Shown here: piece after piece, positions 9,901-16,204 of the stretch
Numbering within the stretch: position 1 is the stretch's first letter
How the letters are laid out: each line of letters starts with the position of its first letter
From: Myxococcota bacterium
GTDB lineage: Bacteria; Myxococcota_C; UBA6777
NCBI GenBank assembly: GCA_963169055.1
Contig: CAUJFU010000368.1
Location: forward strand, 1 to 37,840
Length of the DNA: 37,840 nt
Direction: 5' to 3'
Position numbers and translations under genes: made by a program
The notes under the pieces: generated by a model
What the model was told of the DNA's origin: nothing
Seen by the model: the letters and a program-made list of their open reading frames with translations, nothing else
Databases searched by the model: none

Positions 9901-10320
9901 CTTGCAGAGGCGCTACGCCACATCCGCAAACGATTTCCCCCCCAAACACGCGACGAATGGAATGCCGCGCTCCACGGACTACCACGCTATGATTGGCACC
10001 CTGAAGACGAAGCGCTTGTTTGGTCTGGCCTCGAATTCATCTCGGAACGCATGAACGAGAAGTGGGGGCGGACTCCGATGCAACTTGTGGTGGCGTTGCT
10101 GTATATCCCGCATATCGAAGCCTACCCCCAAGAGCAATTGCTCACGCGCCTTGAGGCGCTCGTTGGGGTGGATTTGGACGAATTCGACTATTTCTTCTAC
10201 CGCTTGCTGGCTCCTTATTTAGCGGAACGGCTTGGCTGGCCACCGCACCGCATCCTCGCCACGCTACCCAAAGACCTGCTACAAGACCCAGACGCAGACG
10301 ACGAGGACGACCGCGAATAG
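7000..10320 (+). CDS. Large protein of unknown function (1106 residues), helical repeat-like
   Basis: I do not recognise a family. GTG 7000 is preferred (GAGG five bases upstream); the open frame runs further upstream but overlaps the divergent lon gene. The protein has no signal peptide or membrane span and looks helical, rich in Leu, Glu, Arg and Trp, as in HEAT/ARM-like scaffolds. A motif occurs twice: IRWSAYRKLEEIGEQPPRWS with FHQDP near residue 190, and VRAAATKRLSTHQEIPRWS with FTSDP near residue 585. This suggests an internal duplication. A strongly acidic linker (DEAEDEQAEDGDEE) lies near residues 395-410, and the C-terminus is also acidic (DPDADDEDDRE). Codon use is richer in TTG, GTG and GCG than in most neighbours. 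It is divergent from lon, so shared regulation is possible but not shown. Confidence 0.75.
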   Translation: MKKKQATLPKLFLPQELSDFLERLHQYSDSVCAFYYLINNSYKMFWNERTLYALAFPKAKDPKAEETYDWHCMVFQGGVRAALQQFIHQPDPTLGDRLVDLVLLCYQKHAYRWERTSDNFRRQLHLFFAMAPKMRRDQREALRLQKAEELRGAYLAGLDPKSPEDQPWIALFLQDSQLKIRWSAYRKLEEIGEQPPRWSLAFHQDPYALLEALEADAATKHSWREIADALIETLYTQPSPSPNELLARLKALPLDLGIEAFAVLGADLDWLRYNTEQPFNPLAHPKGIEVLMGLIKVWRRSMYAMYYQNLFKAWREQAPEGFSAWKDTLLYNLFHTEHTGGRRSLRRCLEDIARYAIPDGECPSFFSAPPPEYAFVEGRKLWFLESEATGDSPQADEAEDEQAEDGDEEAAVGRIPPLPQLVSSEELDRIGQAIDQAIDLYIEEGETEDHWFLKHRRQDQDKLEEQLRDLILESMPFLFCAYANEPQERGLYRALSVLDWSTNLQMEEEDQEIIESALEVLLVRMPNIPLSHIEKLCEMEQTSIRYMMAKALRPEVLEQREWLDKLRRDQSGEVRAAATKRLSTHQEIPRWSLGFTSDPLGQLDPTTDAAVVETIDQILVELEGGGFRRKLEGKPLPPMEEMVDQLPERLAIDLIGHCAQSLHSSHRYAKNIRRLLRESVGGLELFLRLVQRWSKGASRYEYEHLLSREGEASREVFERMLAFWQDWNARYVWSQGEAQERKTQREVYTRLLAKLWPTDYPLKEWLVWFEGLSVVGYDGGGLAEAFFSLLKRLPVERLPMDTIFKGLQETPPNKWLEHQSAVFELLEAKLPTSTLEEWSQALLSAAAQGVVTWAFNRQSQALLEAPEQMEQWVQLSLSQPKLRKALFSNYKYSDPLLQQLQQVLLQGEFTLNEALHVWGRSIEEDARLPYASTYALGEETPLPPFVTRLAEHPAPKNKETYPTIPTDLAEALRHIRKRFPPQTRDEWNAALHGLPRYDWHPEDEALVWSGLEFISERMNEKWGRTPMQLVVALLYIPHIEAYPQEQLLTRLEALVGVDLDEFDYFFYRLLAPYLAERLGWPPHRILATLPKDLLQDPDADDEDDRE

Positions 10321-10335
10321 ACCCCACACCGCTCT

Positions 10336-10353
10336 CCCTCCGAAAAAGGAGGG
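10336..10353 (+). terminator. Short GC hairpin after the 7000-10320 gene
   Basis: CCCTCC (10336-10341), the loop GAAAAA and GGAGGG (10348-10353) form a 6-bp stem 15 bases after the stop codon. There is no T-run, so it may only be a weak or Rho-assisted stop, or an mRNA 3'-end stabiliser. Confidence 0.35.
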
Positions 10354-10410
10354 GCTTCAAGCGAACGTTGTGTTGAGGATTTCAACTCAAAAAACAGAAT
10401 GGAGTTTCGG

Positions 10411-11508
10411 ATGGTACTGACAACAATCTTTTATTTTGTGGGCGGGCTGGTGTGCTTGCTGTTGGGGGCGGACGCGCTGGTCAAAGGAGCCTCGCGCTTG
10501 GCAGCGGCAGTGGGGGTGTCCTCGTTGGTCATCGGCCTGACGGTGGTTGCGTTTGGAACGAGCGCGCCCGAGTTAGCGGTCAGCGTCCAGTCAGCCATCG
10601 CAGGGCAAGCAGATATCGCGTTGGGCAACGTGATTGGAAGCAACGTCTTTAACGTGCTTTTTATCCTCGGCCTGTCGGCGATCATCGTACCGTTGATCGT
10701 GGCTCAACAGCTTGTGCGCTTTGACGTGCCGCTGATGATCGTCCTTTCGATATTGACCTTCGTGATCTCGTGGGATGGGGTGATCAGCCGCACGGATGGA
10801 ATTTTGTTCATCGCGGGCTTGTTGTCTTATGTTGTCTATACAATCTACCAAAGCCGCAAAGAAACCGCCGCGATCAAAGCAGAATACGAAGGCGAGTTTG
10901 GTGTCCCCGAAGAAGAAAAGCACCATTGGTTGAAAAACGTGGCCTTTGTGGTGGCGGGGCTTGGGCTGTTGGTCCTTGGCTCGCATTGGTTTGTTAAGGC
11001 AGCAGTCACGGTTGCTGAGGCGTTAGGCGTGAGCAAAGTCGTCATTGGGATCACGATCGTTGCGATCGGAACATCGCTACCCGAAGTCGTCACGTCGGTG
11101 GTTGCGGCAGTTCGTGGAGAGCGCGATATCGCGGTCGGAAACGTCGTCGGAAGCAACATCTTTAACATCATGGGGGTGTTGGGCTTTGCGGGGGCGCTCT
11201 CCCCTGCGGGCGTCCAAGTCGCGCCGCAGATCTTGTACTTTGATATCCCTGTGATGATCGCGGTCGCGGTGGTGTGTATGCCGATCTTTTTCTCAAATGG
11301 CGTGATCAGCCGCACCGAAGGATTCGTATTGTTCAGCTATTACATCGCTTATACTACCTATATCGTCTTAGTGACGATCAAACATCCCGCCCTTGCGACC
11401 TTCAACAACGCGATACTGTATTTTATGATGCCGCTCACAGGCATCACGATCTTGGCGATCTTTGCACAACACTTCCGCAAACCCACCACTCCGACCCCCC
11501 AAGCCTAA
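10411..11508 (+). CDS. Na+/Ca2+ exchanger family protein (CaCA, K+-dependent type/YrbG-like)
   Basis: An inner-membrane antiporter that exports Ca2+ using a Na+ (or H+) gradient. Both alpha-repeats of the CaCA family are present. The first is VVAFGTSAPELAVSVQSA followed by ALGNVIGSNVFNVLFILG. The second is IVAIGTSLPEVVTSVVAA followed by AVGNVVGSNIFNIMGVLG. The acidic residues in GTSxPE are the ion-binding Glu residues. About ten hydrophobic segments and 365 residues fit the family. A short charged loop (YQSRKETAAIKAEYEGEF) separates the halves. I prefer ATG 10411, with GGAG six bases upstream, over the in-frame ATG at 10399. The gene lies 90 bp after the large unknown gene and could share its transcript. 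Confidence 0.93.
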   Translation: MVLTTIFYFVGGLVCLLLGADALVKGASRLAAAVGVSSLVIGLTVVAFGTSAPELAVSVQSAIAGQADIALGNVIGSNVFNVLFILGLSAIIVPLIVAQQLVRFDVPLMIVLSILTFVISWDGVISRTDGILFIAGLLSYVVYTIYQSRKETAAIKAEYEGEFGVPEEEKHHWLKNVAFVVAGLGLLVLGSHWFVKAAVTVAEALGVSKVVIGITIVAIGTSLPEVVTSVVAAVRGERDIAVGNVVGSNIFNIMGVLGFAGALSPAGVQVAPQILYFDIPVMIAVAVVCMPIFFSNGVISRTEGFVLFSYYIAYTTYIVLVTIKHPALATFNNAILYFMMPLTGITILAIFAQHFRKPTTPTPQA

Positions 11509-11597
11509 CCCCCCCCGAACCGAAATTCGCGATCTCTTGCCTTGGCTTGTTTGCCTTCCGTCTTCCCTGAGCCTAGCCCCCAAGCAAAGAAAAAACA

Positions 11598-11626
11598 TTG
11601 ACAGCGACCGCGTGGCTTCGCATACT
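11598..11626 (+). promoter_or_regulatory. Sigma70-type promoter for tRNA-Arg
   Basis: TTGACA (11598-11603), a 17-bp spacer and CATACT (11621-11626) make a near-consensus housekeeping promoter. It lies about 50 bp upstream of the tRNA, which fits stable-RNA transcription. Confidence 0.7.
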
Positions 11627-11677
11627 CAGCGAACTTTTTGCGGGTGGGATCGTTGTGTGTTGGCACAACCCGCCCTT

Positions 11678-11752
11678 GCTCCCGTAGCTCAGTGGATAGA
11701 GCTGAGGATTCCTAATCCTTGTAAGTCGCAGGTTCGATTCCTGTCGGGGGCG
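11678..11752 (+). tRNA. tRNA-Arg (anticodon CCT)
   Basis: All cloverleaf parts can be drawn. The acceptor stem is GCTCCCG with CGGGGGC (one T-G pair), followed by the D-arm GCTC...GAGC. The anticodon stem is GAGGA with TCCTT around the loop TTCCTAA, giving anticodon CCT at 11711-11713, which reads the Arg codon AGG. The T-arm is GCAGG TTCGATT CCTGT. The discriminator is G. CCA is not encoded (the next bases are CACC), so it must be added after transcription. Confidence 0.95.
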
Positions 11753-11858
11753 CACCTTCTGTCTTTTCGTCTCATCGTTGTTTTCCCACAACATCGAACC
11801 TCCCCCATGACATCGGAGATATCGGCGCACCTTCTCTCCTTTCGTCCCTCCGCTGTCG

Positions 11859-11917
11859 ACACGGGGTCAAGGGGCGACAGTCCCTTGCGGGGCGTGGGGC
11901 AGCGCCCCACAAAACCC
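11859..11917 (-). repeat. Dispersed repeat, partial copy A (inverted)
   Basis: Read on the minus strand, this matches the first ~59 bp of the dispersed element at 20051, 25061 and 28231: GGGTTTTGTGGGGCG, then a GCCCCAC palindrome arm, then CCCCTTGACCCCGTGT. The second half of the element, with its closing AACACGGGG, is missing. It lies between the tRNA and the end of the convergent P-loop/CYTH gene, in A-rich flanking sequence (11910-11980) with repeated AAAACACAAA runs. Confidence 0.8.
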
Positions 11918-11999
11918 AAAACATAAAACACAAACGCCCCACGAAACACAAAACACAAACAACCCAAACCTCTACAACCCCCCTACAAACCAAGGCTGG

Positions 12000-13148
12000 T
12001 TAGGTTCCGATCACATCAAAAGAACCCGAAGTGCGGGCATCTTCGAGCAGAGACATGGTGGCTCCACGATACGATTCAAAGCCGGTCACTTCGCTTTCGA
12101 TTTGCAAAAAAGGCGGGAGATCTAGGGGGGATTGCAAGCTAGGCACTTCGACTTTCAACATCTCGAGGTGACGGTGTCTTTCGGGTTCGAGATAGGTGTC
12201 CCACTCGAAGTAATGGTTCTTCCACAAGAAGACGCGGCGGATCTTTTTGAGGGTGGTGCGTCGGGGATCGGATTCGGCCAACATTGCGATGTATTCGCGG
12301 CCACTCAGGGGATATTCGACTTCGACGCGTTTTCCGTCGGTGGTGGTGCGTTTCATCTTGTGGGTGTAGACGTAAGAGCCACGTTCTCCGCGCCGTTGCA
12401 CCCGCGCTTTTGCACCTGCGGGACTGGTCAGATACGTTTGGTCGATCTCCAATTCTTGGAAGTGAACAGGCAGGGACTTGGGTTGAGTGCCTTGAGCCAA
12501 TAGGAATTTGCGGTCGACTTTTTGGGGGGCGGGCATCCCGACGACATTACAGACAGCGGCGACAACACGCTGAACTTTTTCTTGAAAGTCTGTGGAGTTG
12601 TCGATCACCCGCAAACAAGGATGCCCGACCCACGCATCACGCACCTTGCGATCCAACATCCGCGCAAGCTCGGGAGTTTCGGTACGTACCGCGTTATTTT
12701 CGGTGGTGTAAAAAGCCTCGGCTCCGTCCGCTGCCGTCACCAGATGGATCACCGCTTCATAACGGCGATCGCGCAGCCAAGGCGTTGTCCAACCATGCTC
12801 ATCCAGCAAGGCTGTCCAAGCCCCCGCAGGCATATACGCCGAAGCATCCATCGTTCCGCGATCTGCGATTACGATCGCGGGCCTCCCTGACGCACGTGCG
12901 ATCGCAAACACCGCATCTTCGAGTACCATCATCACCCGCAAGATCCCTTCTTGCAACACCACCAACTGCTCCACCGTATTGCCTTGGACCGACACCCCAC
13001 TGCCCAACAACAACGAAGCCGTCTCAGGGACGCGATACACTTGGAATCCCATCCCTTGCATACGCTCGGCGATGTGCGACATCGACGTACTCTTCCCACC
13101 ACAAGGACCGCCCGTTAACACCACACGCAAAACAGGCACTTTTTCCAT
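12000..13148 (-). CDS. P-loop NTPase fused to CYTH-like domain (Ttd14-like)
   Basis: A two-domain cytoplasmic protein of 382 residues. The N-terminal half is an AAA_28/NadR-like P-loop NTPase: VVLTGGPCGGKST immediately after the start, then RVPETASLLL, and IVIADRGTMDASAYM as the Walker B-like strand. The C-terminal half resembles a CYTH/triphosphate tunnel domain: HFQELEIDQTYL, VQRRGERGSYVYTHKMK, YFEWDTYLEP, LKVEVPSL and LQIESEVTG give the alternating Glu/Lys/Arg strands that bind triphosphates. The same architecture is known from TRPL-translocation-defect protein 14 and bacterial homologues; the substrate is not known here. ATG 13148 has GGAG nine bases upstream. The frame extends to 13337 with a hydrophobic stretch (GVLVFVGVILAS), which I think is not translated. 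It is divergent from the kinase gene. Confidence 0.8.
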   Translation of the reverse strand: MEKVPVLRVVLTGGPCGGKSTSMSHIAERMQGMGFQVYRVPETASLLLGSGVSVQGNTVEQLVVLQEGILRVMMVLEDAVFAIARASGRPAIVIADRGTMDASAYMPAGAWTALLDEHGWTTPWLRDRRYEAVIHLVTAADGAEAFYTTENNAVRTETPELARMLDRKVRDAWVGHPCLRVIDNSTDFQEKVQRVVAAVCNVVGMPAPQKVDRKFLLAQGTQPKSLPVHFQELEIDQTYLTSPAGAKARVQRRGERGSYVYTHKMKRTTTDGKRVEVEYPLSGREYIAMLAESDPRRTTLKKIRRVFLWKNHYFEWDTYLEPERHRHLEMLKVEVPSLQSPLDLPPFLQIESEVTGFESYRGATMSLLEDARTSGSFDVIGT

Positions 13149-13383
13149 CAGCTTTTTCTCCACATCGAACTGACGCAGTTGGATTGCAAACCATCCGTCA
13201 ACCCGTGTGAACGGGTGCAGGCGCGCCACCTTAGCGCCCTTTTCTTGACTTGCCAAGATCACCCCCACAAACACAAGCACACCAATTCGCAACCATCCCC
13301 TTCCCTCAGGCATCTCTTGTGCGTAAACTCTTTCCATTGTTTTGTTTTTTCACAAAACGCCCTCGAATCAAGGACGGCCCCAA

Positions 13384-15276
13384 ATGACGCACCAGCCCGA
13401 AAAGCAAAGACCCCACCACCCCAACAAGCAAACCCTGATGCACAACACGCCGCTGGTCGTCAACCCACTCGCGCTTGTCGGCGAAGACACCCAAGCCGCC
13501 AACGCCCGTAAAGCCGCCATCAAGCAGGCCAAACAAACGATCGCGGGCGGTGCGATGTTGCTCCCGCTCGACCCGAGCCTCTTGATCGGCCAAGAAGCCC
13601 ACCACTCCGCCCCATCCGACACCGTGAACGAAGCCCTCTCACCCCACGAAGAAGCCCAAATCTCCGCACTATTTCAAGATATCTTCCTCGAAGAAACACC
13701 TCCCCTCCCCAACCAACGCGCCGCCCTACTTGGCACTCGTGCTTGGGAACAACCCACGCTTCAACCCACGTCCTCTTTCCTCCCCCCGCACGAAGACACC
13801 GCCCACACCCATCTTGCAGACTTTGCCCCAATCCCACCCATGATCAACGCAACCACACTCGACGAACCCATCCCTAGCCACTCTTCAACGGCTTCTGCTG
13901 CGCCCCATGTATCGGCGTTTTTCGTTGCACCGCCCCCCCCATCTCTGAACCCCGCGATTTCTCCACCACCGACCCTCTCCGTCACGCCGCCGCCCTTCGA
14001 TCTTCTAACCCCGCCATCTGTCAAACCACCCGAAACACACGGAATCTCCGATGCAAGCCTGAAAACGCCATCGCCTTCGCAGATCGCCAACGAAGCGATG
14101 TGGATCGCAAAGCGCACAACAGTTCTCCCCGAAGTCGATCTGCGTGCAGGAAGCCCCACCCTCATCCAATCCAACAAAGATCGCTACGAATTCAAAAAAA
14201 CGCTCGGCGAAGGAGCCGTCGGCGAAGTCGAGCTTGCACGCGACAACGATATCCACCGCATGGTCGCCATCAAACGCCTCAAAAAATCACTGCACTCTCC
14301 TTCAACGCTGCTGCGTTTTGCCGAAGAGATCCGCACCGTCGGCAGCCTCGAACACCCCAACATCATCCCGATCCACGATGTAGGTGTCGATGAAGAAGGC
14401 CGATATTACTTTGTGATGAAGCATATCCAAGGCGTGACGATCGAACACATCATCGAACGCCTCCAAGCAGGAGACGCCGAATACCACGCGAAATATAGCT
14501 TTGAATATCGCGCCCGCATCTGTATGGAGATCTTGCGTGCGATGCAGTTCGCCCACAGCCACGGGGTGATCCACCGAGATCTCAAGCCCGCCAACATCAT
14601 GGTCGGCCCCTTTGGTGAGGTTGTCGTGATGGACTGGGGGATCGCCAAGCGCATCCGCCAAACCGCCCCTCCCAACGCACAGATCCAAGGCTTCCTCGAT
14701 CAACTCGATCACGATATCGCCCAACGCCTCGAAGCCGACGGCGGCTCCCGCGAACGACTGTTCCAAACCCGCAATGACACCTTGCTCGGTACGCCCATGT
14801 ATATGTCCCCCGAACAAGCCCTCGGACACAACGACAAACTCGACGAACGCAGCGATATCTACAGCCTGTTTGTCGTGTTTTACGAATTCCTCACCCTGCA
14901 CCATTATCTCGAAGGGGCCGCGTCCCTCGAAGAACTCCTGCGTGGCATCCTCCAACGCGAACCCAAAAACCCCCTGCTCAACCGCCACACCACACAACCC
15001 CCCATCCCTGCGGATCTCCACTGGTTCCTGCTGTGGGGATTTCAAAAAGACCCCACCAAACGGCCCCAAACCATCGCCGAGATCATCCACCGCCTCCAAC
15101 GCATCGAAGACGGCTACGCGCATATCCAATGCCCCGTCACGCTCAACAAGCGCGCTGCCACAGGCTTTGCCCACTTTATCAACCGACACCCCGTCCTCAG
15201 CACTCTCTCCACTCTGTTCGCCGCAACCCTGATGCTCGGTGGATGCGCCTTTTTCATCCGCCTGTTTCTGCCCTAA
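13384..15276 (+). CDS. Membrane-anchored Ser/Thr protein kinase (PknB/Pkn-like)
   Basis: A eukaryotic-like protein kinase of 630 residues. Residues 1-265 are a Pro/Ser/Thr-rich low-complexity region with no recognised domain. The kinase domain runs from ~267 to 580. It has a Gly-rich loop LGEGAVGEV, the ATP-binding Lys297 in VAIKRL, catalytic HRDLKPAN with Asp399, metal-binding DWG at Asp417 (DWG in place of DFG, a known bacterial variant), GTPMYMSPEQA and a DERSDIYSL helix. One hydrophobic span near the C-terminus (VLSTLSTLFAATLMLGGCAF) suggests a tail-anchored protein with a cytoplasmic kinase. No PASTA or other sensor follows the span, so the long N-terminal region may receive the signal. 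ATG 13384 follows AAGGA; the frame extends to 13342. The gene is divergent from the P-loop/CYTH gene. Confidence 0.92.
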   Translation: MTHQPEKQRPHHPNKQTLMHNTPLVVNPLALVGEDTQAANARKAAIKQAKQTIAGGAMLLPLDPSLLIGQEAHHSAPSDTVNEALSPHEEAQISALFQDIFLEETPPLPNQRAALLGTRAWEQPTLQPTSSFLPPHEDTAHTHLADFAPIPPMINATTLDEPIPSHSSTASAAPHVSAFFVAPPPPSLNPAISPPPTLSVTPPPFDLLTPPSVKPPETHGISDASLKTPSPSQIANEAMWIAKRTTVLPEVDLRAGSPTLIQSNKDRYEFKKTLGEGAVGEVELARDNDIHRMVAIKRLKKSLHSPSTLLRFAEEIRTVGSLEHPNIIPIHDVGVDEEGRYYFVMKHIQGVTIEHIIERLQAGDAEYHAKYSFEYRARICMEILRAMQFAHSHGVIHRDLKPANIMVGPFGEVVVMDWGIAKRIRQTAPPNAQIQGFLDQLDHDIAQRLEADGGSRERLFQTRNDTLLGTPMYMSPEQALGHNDKLDERSDIYSLFVVFYEFLTLHHYLEGAASLEELLRGILQREPKNPLLNRHTTQPPIPADLHWFLLWGFQKDPTKRPQTIAEIIHRLQRIEDGYAHIQCPVTLNKRAATGFAHFINRHPVLSTLSTLFAATLMLGGCAFFIRLFLP

Positions 15277-15352
15277 TCCCCTCCAATCCGCACACCGCTT
15301 GATCCAAACACCTCGCCTCCCCCACAAAGCTCCATGCACCCTTTTTTTTGTG

Positions 15353-15382
15353 TTGAAGATTTTTCGATCCTGTGAGTCTAAT
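15353..15382 (+). promoter_or_regulatory. Possible sigma70-type promoter for the small secreted protein
   Basis: TTGAAG (15353-15358), an 18-bp spacer and TCTAAT (15377-15382) lie 86 bp upstream of the ATG at 15468. The match is moderate and was judged by eye. Confidence 0.4.
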
Positions 15383-15467
15383 GCCATCAGATCGCAGAGA
15401 GAGATCAACGCGACAAAAAGGTCCGATAAGCCCCGCGACCGCAAAACATAGAACAGGAGTTCCTGAC

Positions 15468-16055
15468 ATGAAGAAGATGCTCTTCACAGCGTCCATTCTG
15501 GGCGCGCTCGCCTTCGCCTTCCTCTATTCCCCCAACGATGCCGACGCGCAGCGTTATCGCCGCCGTCGCTGTGCTCAACTCGCCAACCAAGTCAACAGCT
15601 GGTCATCCGAGCGCAACCGCCACATCAACCGCTGGAACCGCTGCAAAGCCGTCCTCGGTTGGTCCCACCCCAGATGCCAACGTATCCGCAGCACCGTCAT
15701 CGCATGGCAACAAAACGTTAACGTCGCACGCAACAACTACAGTGCGTGGGGTTGCCGCTTTGCATGGGACACATGGAATGACCCTTGGGCCCCCGCTCCC
15801 GCTCCTGCCGCCCACTCATACGCCAATCAACGTTGCGCGAAACTCGGTGCTCGCGTCAACCGCTGGCGCAGCATCCGCAACGATTACACCAACCGCTGGA
15901 ACAACTGCCAAGCTGCTCTCGGTTGGAGCCATCCCCGTTGCCGTAGCCTCCGCCGCCAAGTCAACGGTTGGTACGCAAGGGTCCGCTCCGCACGCCAGAG
16001 TTATGGTGCATGGGGCTGCCGCTTCCGTTGGGGCAACTGGAACAACCCTTGGTGA
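15468..16055 (+). CDS. Small secreted protein with two Cys/Trp-rich tandem modules
   Basis: I do not recognise a named family. ATG 15468 follows AGGAG at good spacing. The 195-residue product has a clear signal peptide (MKKMLFTASILGALAFAF, cleavage after ADA). The mature part is two copies of a ~75-residue module. Each begins RCA(Q/K)L, continues with VN.W...RN....NRWN.C.A.LGWSHPRC and ends with WGCRF.W..WN.PW. Each module carries four Cys at matching places, so two disulfides per module are likely outside the cytoplasm. The protein is basic and rich in Arg, Trp and Asn, with no enzyme motif. A Pro/Ala linker joins the modules. A strong terminator follows at 16123, so it is probably a single-gene transcript made in quantity. 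A structural or binding role is only a guess. Confidence 0.85.
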   Translation: MKKMLFTASILGALAFAFLYSPNDADAQRYRRRRCAQLANQVNSWSSERNRHINRWNRCKAVLGWSHPRCQRIRSTVIAWQQNVNVARNNYSAWGCRFAWDTWNDPWAPAPAPAAHSYANQRCAKLGARVNRWRSIRNDYTNRWNNCQAALGWSHPRCRSLRRQVNGWYARVRSARQSYGAWGCRFRWGNWNNPW

Positions 16056-16122
16056 TCTCGCATTCACCGATGTTCGGATGATCTGAGCGTCGCCTCCTTT
16101 GGCTAGACGATCTCACAAAGAT

Positions 16123-16158
16123 AAAAAGCCCGCAAGTCCCGTACTTGTGGGCTTTTTT
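16123..16158. terminator. Rho-independent bidirectional terminator
   Basis: AAAAAGCCCGCAAGT, the loop CCCGT and ACTTGTGGGCTTTTTT form a 12-bp stem with one G-T pair, flanked by A and T runs. It can stop the secreted-protein gene on the plus strand and the cysteine-rich lipoprotein gene, which converges from the right. Confidence 0.93.
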
Positions 16159-16204
16159 GCGTTTTCCTCGCCAAAAAAGGGAAACGAGCGGATTTCGTAT
16201 GAGT

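Noticed and set aside
11662-11681. Sigma54-like TGGCAC...TTGCT
   Set aside because: The spacing between the two elements is nine bases in place of five, and a good sigma70 promoter lies just upstream.
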